From Eriocheir sinensis (lineage: Eukaryota > Arthropoda > Malacostraca > Decapoda > Varunidae): DNA of 64,000 nucleotides. The notes beneath the pieces were generated by a model that saw only the letters and a program-made list of their open reading frames with translations, had not been told where the DNA came from and ran no database searches. Position 1 is the first letter of the stretch. Each line of letters opens with the position of its first letter. The stretch is from assembly GCF_024679095.1 (NCBI RefSeq), contig NC_066518.1, positions 520,178 to 584,177 of the forward strand, in the 5' to 3' direction. A program made the translations under genes and the position numbers. Below, piece after piece: positions 14,392 to 27,006 of the stretch.

Positions 14392-15198
14392 GTTAGGGTG
14401 GGCGTGTTGTTGCTTGATCAATCAGCTGCATCTCGGTCGTTGCGGTGACTCTGCCTCGCCTCACCTGCCCAGTGTGTGGCGGCGACCCTTGCTTGAACAG
14501 TGATGGGACGATGACCCGAGGCAGGCCACACGAACTCACAAAACAGCGTGCGATAGCGAGTAACAGGAAGGGAATCGGGTGGTAAAACAGAAGTCAGGTA
14601 AGGGGAAGAGTTGAGTTAAATAATATCAGGTTCACAGGTGGAAGCAAATGACTGGCTCGATTCTTTGCGCTGTCCATTTTACTCATGAAATGTTGAACGC
14701 CTGGAATCGAGTCTTCTCTTCGTGTTTTCGTGTTATAATAAGGTCTCCTCTACCCACTTTTCCGGAGACAGCTCTAGTACATCAGTGGACACCATAATCA
14801 TTACTGTGCTGCAAATTGCTTGTGTAGAGTGCGCGAAGGTTAGCCACGCCCCCTCCCCTGCTGCTCCTGACCCGATTTACGTCCCCTACACCAGTGCCCT
14901 CTATTCTCACCACCTCCGCATATTCCCTTTAACCCTATACTTCTTTTCCCCTCGTCTTAACCCTTCAGCACAATGCTTTCTTTCCTTTACATACTTTTCG
15001 CTTGCCCTGTCCTTCCTCTCTGTATCATCTTCCCGCACCTCCTGGTCCCCAATTGCCTTCATGTCCTCTATGACTACAATCATACATCGTCACGTCCCCA
15101 AACTCAATTTTAAGTTTCAACCCTTTATTGTGCTTCGCCCCGCCTTCCTTCTTCGCCCTGCCCTATAATGATCATACTTTCAAATTCTTTTCTCCCCA

Positions 15199-15202
<4 letters not shown>

Positions 15203-15263
<61 letters not shown>
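15203..15263. repeat. (CT)n microsatellite
   Basis: About 30 CT units, followed at 15.42-15.65 kb by a purine-rich block with a (GGA)n run at about 15618-15644. Confidence 0.95.
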
Positions 15264-15264
<1 letters not shown>

Positions 15265-16330
15265 AGAAAAATGATTATTCATCGTAAATTTGAGGTCAGT
15301 AACAAACTCATGCAACGCAGTGTTCCGCAGAAGACCGGTTTAAAATGTGGAAAATTTTCATCAAAGCAATATTTACGAGCAGGTCTGGAGCCTCGGCATG
15401 TGACTGTGGATGCCTAACGGAGGGGAAGGAAGAAGGGGAGAAGGCAGTAAAGGAAAGAGGACGTGGGGCATACCAATATTGATCAAGAAGCCAGAGTAGG
15501 GGAAAGAGGAAGGGGGAGGGAGATAGGAAAGGAGGGAGGAAGGAAGAGGCGTAGAGTGGGAGGAAGGGGGATTGAAAAGGAGGGAGGAAGGCAGAAGTGG
15601 TGAGTGGGAAGAAGAAGGAGGAGGAGGAGGAGGAGGAGGAGGAGGGAAATTACATCCCTTTACTCCCTTCTATTAGATGTTCAGTTCTCATTCTTGTGCA
15701 TACCCTCTTTCTCCCCTCTCCCCTCCTGCTAAGCTCCCTAACCCCCGGCGCCACAGCGATAGAGCACGGAGGGAGTAAAGGCTGAGGGGTGGAAGAGGAC
15801 GGCTGAGGGAGTGTGGAGGGGAGGGGGGAGGGGATGGGGGGGAGAGGAGGCGTGACGACAGATCGATGCCGGTCCTACACGCTGGTCGGCCCGCACGCCC
15901 ACACTGCACAATGGGTTTCACTACACCTCTACAGGGCTTCAGGTGCCTTCTTCCCCTCTCTCCACTTGGCCAGTGTGCATTGTTTCCCACCGAAGGAAAC
16001 AAATCAGTAGCAGAAGAAGGTGGTCAATTTTTTTCCAATAACAGCGAGTATTCTGCAGCCTCCATGCATTCCCCTCCGCGCTCCGCTCTTTGCTTCTTTC
16101 CCATTTTCTATTATTTTCCTTGCCTAGCTTTTCTCCTCCTCGCTGACATTCTCTCTCGTAACATGCACGCAACCCTGGTCTTCGCAGGACCCTCTGGCCC
16201 TCTCTGAAATCTTCATGAGTTGAAAACTTTGGAGTTGTGCAATATTTTATGACTCGTATTCCAATGGTTCAGTGCTGCTTTAAGGCTTCCGGGCGTTGAA
16301 GGCGATGAAGCTTTTCGGACAGTGACTTAG

Positions 16331-16998
16331 ATTTCCGCGTTTCGTTGTGGCGGAAGAACTGAGAAATTTGTCCATCTTACTGTAGGGAAGGTCGCTGGTG
16401 ATGAAATAACTGAGAGATTTGTCCTTCTAACTGTAGGGAAGGTCGCTGGTGATGAAATAACTGAGAGATTTGTCCTTCTAACTGTAGGGAAGGTCGCTGG
16501 TGATGAAATAACTGAGAGATTTGTCCTTCTAACTGTAGGAAAGGTCGCTGGTGATGAAATAACTGAGAGATTTGTCCTTCTAACTGTAGGAAAGGTCGCT
16601 GGTGATGAAATAACTGAGAGATTTGTCCTTCTAACTGTAGGGAAGGTCGCTGGTGATGAACGAACTGAGAGATTTGTCCTTCTAACTGTAGGAAAGGTCG
16701 CTGGTGATGAAATAACTGAGAGATTTGTCCTTCTAACTGTAGGGAAGGTCGCTGGTGATGAACGAACTGAGAGATTTGTCCTTCTAACTGTAGGAAAGGT
16801 CGCTGGTGATGAAATAACTGAGAGATTTGTCCTTCTAACTGTAGGGAAGGTCGCTGGTGATAAAAGAACAGAGAGTTATGTTACCTAAATTTAAAGAAGG
16901 TCGCTGGTGATGAAATTTTATCGTAACTGTAGAGATGATCGCTAGTGATGAAAGAACTGAGCTATTTGTCCTCCTAACCGTAGAGAAGGTCGCTGGTG
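16331..16998 (+). repeat. 51-bp minisatellite, about ten full units, open in one frame
   Basis: Units of exactly 51 bp begin at 16357, 16408, 16459 and so on to 16816, with decayed copies to about 16998. Variants (AATAAC or CGAAC before TGAG; GGGAAGG or GGAAAGG) alternate in a 102-bp higher-order pattern between 16612 and 16866. Because 51 is a multiple of three, one frame stays open from 16331 to the TAA at 16886-16888 (185 codons), repeating KVAGDEITERFVLLTVG. That frame has no ATG, so it is annotated as a repeat and not as a gene. Confidence 0.9.
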
Positions 16999-17587
16999 AA
17001 GTGCATTAAGGGAGAGAGAGATAGGAATTAGGTCATTTTGTTGATCCTCTCCTATTCAAAAGCCTCATTACATTACCTCCTTTTGTTGGCTCGCCTTTTT
17101 TCCCCGACCCTTGAGCAAGCTTTTGTTTCTCTCCCAAGCTCTTAGACTCGGCTTGGGTATCCTCCCTCCTCTTTAATTTTCTGGGTGTATATGTTGCCGT
17201 GAGTTAAATTTCCGCGTTTATTTTACTCTCCCTGTTTTGTGATATTGTTTGCTTTTTCCAGCCTGTCTCTCTTGAACTCTTGCTTCCCCTCTGACCTTCC
17301 GCAACCCACAGAGTCAGACGTTGTCCTTTCCAAGCTCTTTCTCTTTAAGTACATTAGTCTCTTCCTTCTTTCCCCTCTGCCACACTTGCATTTTCCGATC
17401 TCTCTATCTCCCTTAGTCGTGGTCTCTTCCTTCTTTCCCCTCTGCCACACTTGCATTTTCCGATCTCTCTATCTCCCTTAGTCGTGGTCTCTTCCTTTTT
17501 TCTTCTCTGCTATACCTGCGTTTACCGATCTTTCTGTCTTCCTTCTGTCGATGCCATTACTTCTCTTCTATGCCCAGGTTACACATT

Positions 17588-19092
17588 CTACGTCATTGCC
17601 TCGTCTCTAACATCACTGCCTCCTCTCCCACATCATTGTCTCCTCTCCCACATCATTGCCTCCTCTCCCACATCATTGCCTCCTCTCCCACATCATTGCC
17701 TCCTCTCCCACATCATTGCCTCGTCTCCCACATCATTGCCTCCTCTCCCACATCATTGCCTCCTCTCCCACATCATTGCCTCGTCTCCCACATCATTGCC
17801 TCCTCTCCCACATCATTGCCTCCTCTCCCACATCATTGCCTCCTCTCCCACATCATTGCCTCGTCTCCCACATCATTGCCTCCTCTCCCACATCATTGCC
17901 TCCTCTCCCACATCATTGCCTCCTCTCCCACATCATTGCCTCCTCTCCCACATCATTGCCTCCTCTCCCACATCATTGCCTCCTCTCCCACATCATTGCC
18001 TCCTCTCCCACATCATTGCCTCATCTCCCACATCATTGCCTCGTCTCCCACATCATTGCCTCCTTTCCCACATCATTGCCTCCTTTCCCACATCATTGCC
18101 TCCTCTCCCACATCATTGCCTCCTCTCCCACATCATTGCCTCGTCTCCCACATCATTGCCTCCTCTCCCACATCATTGACTCCTCTCCCACATCATTGCC
18201 TCGTCTCCCACATCATTGCATCCTCTCCCACATCATTGCCTCGTCTCCCACATCATTGCCTCCTCTCCCACATCATTGCCTCCTCTCCCACATCATTGCC
18301 TCCTCTCCCACATCATTGCCTCCTCTCCCACATCATTGCCTCCTCTCCCACATCACTGCCTCGTCTCCCACATCATTGCCTCCTCTCCCACATCATTGCC
18401 TCCTCTCCCACATCATTGCCTCCTCTCCCACATCATTGCCTCCTCTCCCACATCACTGCCTCGTCTCCCACATCATTGCCTCCTCTCCCACATCGTTGCT
18501 TCCTCTCCCACATCATTGCCTCCTCTCCCACATCGTTGCTTCCTCTCCCACATCATTGCCTCCTCTCCCACATCGTTGCTTCCTCTCCCACATCATTGCC
18601 TCCTCTCCCACATCGTTGCTTCCTCTCCCACATCATTGCCTCCTCTCCCACATCATTGCCTCGTCTCCCACATCATTGCCTCCTCTCCCACATCATTGCC
18701 TCCTCTCCCACATCATTGCCTCCTCTCCCACATCATTGCCTCCTCTCCCACATCATTGCCTCCTCTCCCACATCATTGCCTCCTCTCCCACATCATTGCC
18801 TCGTCTCCCACATCATTGGCTCGTCTCCCACATCACTGCCTCCTCTTCCACATCGTTGCTTCCTCTCCCACAGCATTGCCTCGTCTCCCACATCATTGGC
18901 TCGTCTCCCACATCACTGCCTCCTCTTCCACATCGTTGCTTCCTCTCCCACATCATTGCCTCGTCTCCCACATCATTGGCTCGTCTCCCACATCATTGCC
19001 TCCTCTTCCACATCGTTGCTTCCTCTCCCACATCATTGCCTCGTCTCCCACATCATTACCTCGTCTCTCACATCATTGCCTTCTCTCCCACT
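17588..19092 (+). repeat. 20-bp minisatellite, about 75 units, with higher-order structure
   Basis: The consensus unit is TCCTCTCCCACATCATTGCC, in near-perfect tandem array. At 18481-18620 units alternate as a 40-bp dimer (ATTGCC/GTTGCT). At 18801-19040 a tetramer of 80 bp is repeated three times. Since 20 is not a multiple of three, all three frames stay open and give overlapping frames up to 512 codons of the same shuffled peptide (HCLLSHIIASSPTSLPPLP). These are repeat artefacts. A (GT)n tract follows at 19368-19404. Confidence 0.95.
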
Positions 19093-19365
19093 CACTCTCC
19101 AGAAATAAGGTAGTTGTCCCTCGCTTCACCCAAGTGGCCTATAAACATCTGCGGCATTATATCTTTATTGCTCCTCTGTCCGAACTCCTCCCTTGGCTCC
19201 ACCGCCTCAGTGTTCCATCGTATTGGGCTCGTCTAGTTAGTCTTTTTTATTATTCCGGGGCGGAGGAGCTCGGCTGGAAGGGCAGGCAGGAAAAAAAACG
19301 AGGATTTGAGATTATCCCGACCCATCCATCAAAGTGAAGTGTCATTTGGTGGCTCTCAGGTCCCT

Positions 19366-19407
<42 letters not shown>

Positions 19408-19643
19408 CATCACCACTAATACAGCTATTACAACCGCAATTATTTTGTGATTACAACAACAGTAACAACAATGCTATTAAGAATAAGAATATAAATAAGA
19501 ACAGTAACAATAATAATGATAATTAATATAAAGTGAATACTGATATTTACATTGTTATCGCTGTTGTTATTTTTGTCGTCGTTGCATTAATAACAAAAAT
19601 AGAGACAGTAGTAACAGCAGTAGTAGTGGAAATCAAGTCAAAA

Positions 19644-19644
<1 letters not shown>

Positions 19645-19703
<59 letters not shown>

Positions 19704-19704
19704 T
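19645..19704. repeat. (ATT)n microsatellite
   Basis: About 20 ATT triplets. A looser (TAC)n array follows at about 19980-20095. Confidence 0.95.
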
Positions 19705-20095
19705 TAGGTAGACGAAGACACTAAACGACTTGGTCTCTCAATTGGACAGGCGATCTACACATGGCAGCGTTTGTAATGCTTTTGTCCTATTTACTCTTAT
19801 CTGACATCTGCATCCAGAACTGAATCAATACTTCCCTTTGAAGCCTTGACTACCTGGCCACCGTTTGTTCTCTTCATCCATGCCCTTGTTAGGTTAGTGA
19901 GTTAGTTTCAAGCTATATCCTTCTGAACCTGGATATGTCATCATTACGGCTGTCCATGCTACTGCTATTTCCACTATCAAAACTACTACTACTAGTACTA
20001 TTACTACAAATAATAATTTTACTACTACTACTGCTACTTCTACTACCATCACTACTACTGCTACTACTACTACTACTACTTACACCTATACTAAG

Positions 20096-21570
20096 TTTAG
20101 AAGCTTCATCGGGCGTGGTGGGAATGAAGGGAAGGTAAAATGTTTTTCTTTACATTGCAAGGAAGGCATCTTGGGCTGGCAGGGCGTCGGCTTGAGGCGG
20201 AGGGAAATGGAAGTTTCTTTTATTAGGCCCGACTTTTTACCTCAGTCTGTAAAGTTGTTTCGCAGCAATCTTGTTGATGGAACTACCCAAATTCGGTGGG
20301 ACGCGGGGATGTGCTGGAAGTTTGCACCAAGTCGGGGGCAGACGGCCACTCCTGTCTGGGTTGTGAAAGTAAAGCAGACCCAAGAGCGCGAAGCATTAAC
20401 TTTAAAAGCCTAGAAAAGGAGACGGAGGACGAGGAGGAGGACGAGGAGGAGGACGAGTCTGACCTTTGCTTCGGTTAGGGCATCAGCCGGAAGGTCTCTT
20501 GGGTTTGCTCGCTTGGGAGTTCGTTATCGAGATTATACGAGCCTCACCTGCCTCCCCCACGCTTCAGTGTCCTCGCCATCACTCCGGGAAAATACTTCAG
20601 CCATCAACACCAACCCACATCGACCATCCACGGACCTTTCATCGCCTTACACCCCCTCACGGCACACCCACACCCACATTGATCCGCCATACTTCCCTCC
20701 TCACACCTCTTCCTCACACTAACCTTCACCCACACTCTATAATCCTCACTGGCAAATATTTTCCCATCCTTCGCACAACCACTCGCCCTCCATAAGCTCA
20801 TGCCACCTACCTACACGCCTTTTGCACCGACACAAGTCCTTGCCACAACCAGCCTCCCCAACAACCACCCCAAACTTCTTGCTACCTTCCACCCCCCCCT
20901 ACCCGCCTTCCTCACATCCACGCTCCCTTGCCATACGTCCCAGCTCCCTTAACACCCTTCCACCACTATGTATACCGCCTCGTCACACGCCCACTCCCAA
21001 CCTGTCCGTCATACACTCCTTGCTCTCCATCACGTATCCAGGCCCAGTCCTCCTCTTATGCTTTCACTCTCCAACAGGCAGAGGCTTCACATCCTTCACC
21101 AACACAATCACAAGCCTTCATTCCCGCTTCTCGTGCGCGTCACTCATCAGCCATTCACGCCATCACACGCTCGGTCGACGCTATCACACGCTCGCTCATG
21201 CGCCATCGTCCTGCCCTCCACCCCGAAGTGTTGGTTTAGAATCAACATATATTTGCGCAATGGCTTTCTCCCTGATAAATTAGAACCTAAAATCAACCTG
21301 TAAATTTCCTTAGAACACAAAAATAGGACTGGTTTGAGTTATAAATAAAATCACGCACGCTTCGTAAATCATTGTGATATCCAATACATATTTCTGCTTT
21401 GTTCCTCTGTTTGCTGATTCAACGATAACTTAAATCTACAGCCCATCACTGAATGTATCGCGATCAACCCGCTTCTCGTTCTAAAAGTAGGACACAGGAT
21501 GAACTTTTGTGACCGGCAAACCCGTCTGATGGGTAGAGGGAAGACTTGGCAGATACGTGAAGAAAAGGGG

Positions 21571-21669
<99 letters not shown>

Positions 21670-22040
21670 AAACACACGCAGTACTCTCGCCAACATCCCC
21701 TAACATTCCCCGTCGTTCAAGATAATTCAGTCAGCCCTAACCCGGCCCCCCTCCTCCTCATTTTTGTTTTGTATATGTTGATTCCTTGTATTATGTCGTA
21801 TTGTTGTTGTTTTTGTTGTTGCCTTCACCCTCACCTCGACAGTTTCCCTTGCACCTCACACTCCCTACACACACCGTCTACTTAATTCCCTACGCCAGAG
21901 CCTTCCCCCCTCCCCTTCCCCCTCCACCATCACCTCTTTCACAAACCTTTAATCTATTCCCACGCGCCGGTAGTATAATTATAACCGCATCCCACTGTCA
22001 GATATGGAGAACATTGCTTCTTTTTTTATCCTATCCTATT
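20096..22040. other. Non-coding stretch, no gene seen
   Basis: Unique and C-rich DNA, with CACACC-rich low complexity at 20.6-21.2 kb. It also holds a long (AC)n tract at 21572-21668. No convincing exon. Confidence 0.5.
21572..21668. repeat. (AC)n microsatellite
   Basis: Forty-eight uninterrupted AC units. Confidence 0.95.
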
Positions 22041-22041
22041 T

Positions 22042-22272
22042 ATGCGCCTCCGTGGTGATGTGGCAAGCACGCCGAGCTACGATAACTGGGTATCTGGAGA
22101 TATCTGGGGAAGGCAACTGTGCAGACCCGAATGTCACACTGGACCTGTGTCTAGGGGTAATGTGTTATTTCCCGTTACAGGCTCAAGGGCCAATGTGACG
22201 AAGATGAACACCGAGGCCAGATGCAGCTGTGGCGTATGTCCCAACTTTACCTTTATTCTGTCCTTTCTGTGA
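22042..22272 (+). mobile_element. SINE-like dispersed repeat, family B copy 2
   Basis: It starts with a TGCGCCTCCGTGG head also seen near 10.32 kb. It continues with GTATCTGGAG and ATCTGGGGAAGG blocks, and ends in a segment (AGGGGTAATGTGTTA to CAACTTTACCTTTA) that matches the complement of 54895-55005. Confidence 0.6.
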
Positions 22273-22828
22273 TGATGATGAAAATGATGACCATAATGGT
22301 GGGGATGATGATGGTAGTGTAGATTGTGATGATTGATTATTGTAGTGTTTGGGGAGAACTTGGAATTGAGAGAACAAAATGTAATTCATGGTGTCGATGC
22401 CCTGGGGGTTCACTTTACTACAGCAGCTCTATTTGGTAGACAGTATCACTTGCCATCAGTTGAGGCCACAATAGGGACTCATTAAGAGGAGGTAAATCAC
22501 CGCCGCTTCAAACACGCGGGAGCCTGACGAATTGGACGCGAGCACTCACGATTCCACGCGCCAAGCGAAGGGTTCCTCTGAGAAAATTAAGTTTTTCGAG
22601 GCTCACCATCGGGAATCTTACTCCCCTTTACCCGTTTCCTCCTCCTCCCCTCCGTCTTCTTCCTCTTCTTTCAAATCTTCCTCCCCCTTCCATCCCCTTC
22701 CCGACCTCCCTCCTCTCCTTTTCCTCCCTTACCAATTTTCTCCTTTTCCCTTCCTCTTCCCCAACCTCCTATCTCCTTCCTTTTCCTCCCACTCCTATCA
22801 TACATTTTTTTCTTTCTTCGCTCTAACT

Positions 22829-23030
22829 CAGCGGTCCTTGAACTTTTTACCACCACGCCACCGCTAGGAATGGGTCTCCTCGACGCCCCCTAGCATATTA
22901 GCCCACGCTCTTGTTAAGATAATAACAAATATTACAACAGAAATTCCAACTTTCCCCTCAAGGATGGCGCCCTCCCTGGAAACTACTAACGCCCCCCAGG
23001 GGAGCGCGAATTCTTGCTTAAGATCCACTG
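22829..23030. mobile_element. hAT-type MITE with 8-bp target-site duplication
   Basis: Terminal inverted repeats CAGCGGTCCTTGAACTTTTT and the complement of AAGATCCACTG are of the CAGTGGTTC hAT type. The element is flanked by CTCTAACT (22821-22828) and CTCTAACC (23031-23038), a 7/8 match duplication of the length hAT transposases make. At 202 bp with no coding frame, it is non-autonomous. Confidence 0.75.
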
Positions 23031-23039
23031 CTCTAACCT

Positions 23040-24091
23040 CAATCCCTAACCTTCTTCCTCCCTCCTCCCTTCACTACCTTCTTTCCTCTCCCTCTTCATC
23101 TCCTCTTTCCTCCTTCTGCCTTCCTTCACTTCTCTCTTCTCCCTGATTCGTCGACAATAAATAAGCAAAACAAAAGCTTTAAATCTCATTAAAATATGTA
23201 GTGCAAGATATTCCCTCTCTCACTACTTCAGCGCTGCTCTGCGTACACAACAAGTCCTGCGGCGTTACTGTCACTGCTCTATGTCTACTCTATGGATGTG
23301 GCGATTTATTATGGCATCTCAAGTTAACCTGCTACACCCGATCACCTCCCAAGCCTTTCATAAGCCTACTGGTAAAACTCATACACTGGGTCAGACCATA
23401 TCTCAACCTCATCGGTACCCTCTGGAGGCTCTTATGGTCTGCCCTCAAACAACATGCGGTTTTTTCCATATCGATGTTTATCCTTTATTGGCCAGCATTC
23501 AATCAGTTTTTGTCTGAGTTTTCCTGAATTTAATTTTTTTTTCTGCCCATGCTACACCATTTCCCATGGCTCATCAAAATTTGGACGCTAGGTTTCTTTG
23601 GGAATAATCCCACAAACAAACAGACATAAAATTGATTTATGAACCTCACTGGAATATTGCATCTGCTGCTAAGGGTAGTTGCGGGGCACCTCGAAGTCAG
23701 TGTCCGTGAATCCGTGAGAAAATCACGCAAGCATCATTGAGAATTATCGTTATCGATAAAAATAATGTTGATCTGTAAATGTTTGCGTTTCAAGTCATTC
23801 TTAAGAGTTACATTACAATTTATATTTAGGTATTGTGAATCATCAATGCATCGGTCGGTAGGGTGATTAGAGTCAACAGAGGCTCAGGCGTGCCGGGCGA
23901 GACCAACACGGCGATTATTGGTAAATGTTTTCAAAGATGTCATGAAGGGAAACGACTGAAAGTTACTGCAAGCAGTAGGAAATTAATCCAATCAGTACCA
24001 AAGTGTGTGTTATTACTTTCTCAGGTTAAGAATAAAAGACCTTTGAAGTAATGAGTCTGCTTGAGATTTGGGTTCAGTTTCGACCTTAAAC
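23040..24091. other. Non-coding stretch, no gene seen
   Basis: A pyrimidine-rich start, then unique sequence. Two overlapping frames at 23.2-23.53 kb have no recognisable content. Confidence 0.45.
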
Positions 24092-24619
24092 TCAGAGGCA
24101 AGAGTTGCACGGTGCAGGACCGCTCTCCTTATCAGAGTTGTTGTCTGGTATAGTTTCCCAATAACGAGTGGGTAATGAACTCAGGATATTGGGAAAGACG
24201 AGAGTGAAGAACAAGAGCTTCATGGCACAGTACAGCCCCAGCGCGAAGAGCACATAGAAAACACCAAACCACATCATCATGTTCTTACTAAAAACCTTGT
24301 GATCGTTCCCAGATTTTTTGGTGTCTTTGAGGCGGCAGAGAAGGTGCCTGGTCTCGTGAACCCTGAGCAAGAGGACCCACCAGGGACGCCCAGCATGTAA
24401 TACGCAGTTCTTCACGGGGACCGGGAGAGTGTTCTGCAGGATGGGCCAGAGCCACCAGTAGTGGGGAAGTTGTTCTCGCATCCTCCAGCTGTTATGGATG
24501 CCCATGTTCCATGTCTTGGGGGTCTCCGGCCCTCTCCAGGCATTACATAGCGCCTCGTGCATATAGCTGCCGAGGAGGACTGTGACTCCTACCTGAACGA
24601 CAACTACTATCCACTTCAT
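24092..24619 (-). CDS. Small putative membrane protein (unrecognised), possibly single-exon
   Basis: A 175-codon frame rich in Trp, Cys and His, which is unlike the repeat-driven frames around it. The N-terminus (MKWIVVVVQVGVTVLLGSYM) is a good signal peptide or first membrane helix. A second strong hydrophobic segment lies at about residues 112-142 (MMMWFGVFYVLFALGLYCAM, then LLFFTLVFPNIL). The tail is polar (PDNNSDKESGPAP). An AT-rich CATATAAAA sits just upstream of the ATG. No family is recognised. If the long intron from 13946 to 31434 is real, this gene is nested in it on the opposite strand. It could also be a retrocopy or a chance frame. Confidence 0.45.
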   Translation of the reverse strand: MKWIVVVVQVGVTVLLGSYMHEALCNAWRGPETPKTWNMGIHNSWRMREQLPHYWWLWPILQNTLPVPVKNCVLHAGRPWWVLLLRVHETRHLLCRLKDTKKSGNDHKVFSKNMMMWFGVFYVLFALGLYCAMKLLFFTLVFPNILSSLPTRYWETIPDNNSDKESGPAPCNSCL

Positions 24620-25029
24620 AACATTTTATATGCGAAAGGAAATAAAAGATATTTGAAGGCAGTAAGGGTACACTGGTGGCTGTGGATTTTGGAAGCAGAC
24701 GATATCCGAGTTAGAGCGGCCCAAGCAGATATTAAAGGTGCTGTGGTGGTCTGCTACTGAGGGCTTTATTTATTGATCTATTGGTTGTGATTTAAAGGCA
24801 ACGCAGTGTCACTAGCAGTGTATATGTGTGTCTTTCATTCCCCATAGTCTGCTCACGCGCTGGACTCGCCATTGCAAGCTATAACAGTAACTTCCCAGAA
24901 TGAGCTTGGAGCTCAGGTGACGGATCTCTGGGTACGGGAGGCGGGACACAATACCCGACTGACGCCCCGTACCCATTCCGTGCTGGGTGAACAGTTGGCA
25001 CGGATCAACGGAGACTATCCACCTCCACT

Positions 25030-25162
25030 TGTGTGTGTGTGTGTGTGTGTGAGTGGTTGCGTGCGCGCGCAGATTGGACTGAATGAAAGGCAGTGTGGTT
25101 GTGACGAGCGCCGTGGATCAATGAACGTAACGGAACCGCCCGTCCTCCTCACTCACGAAACC

Positions 25163-25201
<39 letters not shown>
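25030..25201. repeat. (GT)n and (AC)n microsatellites flanking unique DNA
   Basis: A short GT tract (25030-25051) and an AC tract (25166-25201) are inverted relative to each other, about 115 bp apart. Confidence 0.85.
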
Positions 25202-25203
<2 letters not shown>

Positions 25204-26950
25204 TCTAGCTCTTACTCTCATTTTCTTCCCTCTTCTAAGCCTACCTCCACGACGTTTATCCCCGCCACCGTCGCCGCATCACGACAGCCTTGGTCACGAG
25301 AGACGTGCTCGTGCTCTGAACTCCTTGAACCACCGATCTTCATTGTGTCCACTCGCGTACGCTAAACTAATAATTAAAGACTCAAGTTTTGTCACACCTC
25401 ATAGCTATCTTAATGCTCACTGGTTGATGTCACGTGAGAAAAAAAATAGAAGACATTTTCTTCCACTTAAGTCTTTAGTTCGACGTTCGTTCTCCTCTTT
25501 ACCAAAATTTGGAATTCGTAATCGTCCTTTAGTATTGTGATTTGAAATACGTGGTAAAGTAAGATGGACGATGAGCAGCGTCTTGAGTCAGGGACAGCCT
25601 CGTCTGTCTTCGTTACAACGCCTCAAGCTCCTTAGTGACTGAAATGGAAGAGTTCAGTGTTTCAACGTTGTGATCATTTGATGCTCGTCTGAGAGTCGGA
25701 AACGAAATCAGTGTCAGTTTGGTACTTTTGTAACATTTGTATACTTATAATTTGGACTTGACCTTTGATTTTACTCTGGCTATCCGACCTTTAACCGAGG
25801 ATTTTAACTTTGACCATTCATCTGTGACCTTTCTCTCGCGTGCAGTTACTCTTTAACTCTGATTATTCACGCACATTGCTTAAACGTACACACTTCTTAC
25901 CTTGATACATGGTATATATTTGATTAAAACATGTAACTGACTCAAGACTCAATTCATCAAAGGTTGTTTAGGGCAAAGATAGGGGACTAGCTACTAGGAT
26001 TCACTACTAAAATTATGACCAACATGCTGCATAAAGCTGTCGGCTTACACAACGCCCTCCTTGAGTCAAGCATAATGTTGAAATAAAAATGGCTTCTTTG
26101 CCATGGAAGACGAGCACTCTGAGGCCCCAGTTAGGTACTCAGCCATGGGGCAAACGATTCAAGCATAAACTTTACAGGAAGGCAATATCCAGTTCAAGCA
26201 AGGAAACCACTCAGAAAATCTTGACCGAGGAGTTTCTGAAACGAGAGAAACCTTTCCTGCGTACCGAACGTGACTTGCATAAAAATTCGCGAAGTGCTGC
26301 ACGATGGTGACCACTGCAGTGACAGCGAGTGCCTGCCCGCGTCACGACCACCGTGAGTTACATCCAAATAACACGATATAGAAAGTAAAATGGGAAAACT
26401 GTGTGACTTAACAGAACGACATATTAGGTAATAGATGGAGATCTATGTGGCTGTTTCACACTTGGACTCAACGGATTTGTAAGCTACCAAAGCGAACACA
26501 GAATACTATGAAAATATTAAGTTTGATGAAACTACAGGAAATCTCTTTAGTATCCGTCGTGTCCAGTAGAAACCTGATCATTATGGAGTGTATAGTTTGA
26601 TTTCGGCGCTACAGTGACGCTGTGTTGAAGTGTGGAACTGACTTTGTCGGGCGAGGAGGCTTAGTGCCGAACAAAAGAATATAAGAGCGGCTACGCATTG
26701 TGTTTGGGAGGCAAGCCTGAGGGCAGCAAGCGAGACTACGGAGTAAGGTTTTTATTTTACAAAAATCTAGAAAAGAATATTGAATTCTATAGTATTAATG
26801 AACGCGCAGCATCGGTGATATTTAGAGTAGATAAAATAAACAACCAACCTGGAGACATTTAAAGCGTACGCTGTGACATCTAGCTGAGGCGATGAGACTG
26901 TTGAAAAATTTTGCGATCTGTTTGGTTGTTTGTTTGTTTCTTTGTGTATT
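25202..26950. other. Non-coding stretch, no gene seen
   Basis: Unique, AT-moderate sequence. Short frames such as 26089-26310 lack splice or family support. Confidence 0.45.
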
Positions 26951-26954
26951 TGTG

Positions 26955-26957
<3 letters not shown>

Positions 26958-27006
<49 letters not shown>

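Larger units (their letters stand above)
13140..14520 (+). promoter_or_regulatory. GC/CpG-rich block, candidate promoter and first-exon region
   Basis: Base composition shifts from T-rich flanks to GC- and CpG-rich DNA with several well-formed splice donors (13947 GTAAGA, 14392 GTTAGG). Two ATGs lead in frame to these donors. No TATA box is evident. It could be an internal promoter for the stoned transcript about 17 kb downstream. The call rests on composition and on the two candidate exons listed separately. Confidence 0.35.

Noticed and set aside
16357..16998. CRISPR-like array
   Set aside because: The repeat is head-to-tail without unique spacers, in a eukaryotic genome. It is a minisatellite.
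17451..19337. Several long overlapping frames (up to 512 codons) in all three forward phases
   Set aside because: They are produced by the 20-bp minisatellite, whose unit lacks stops and is not a multiple of three, so every frame is open with the same shuffled peptide.
24880..25030. Another tRNA-like SINE head before the (GT)n tract
   Set aside because: Sequence such as GGTGAACAGTTGGCACGGAT is suggestive, but it matches neither of the two families and has no clear A/B boxes.
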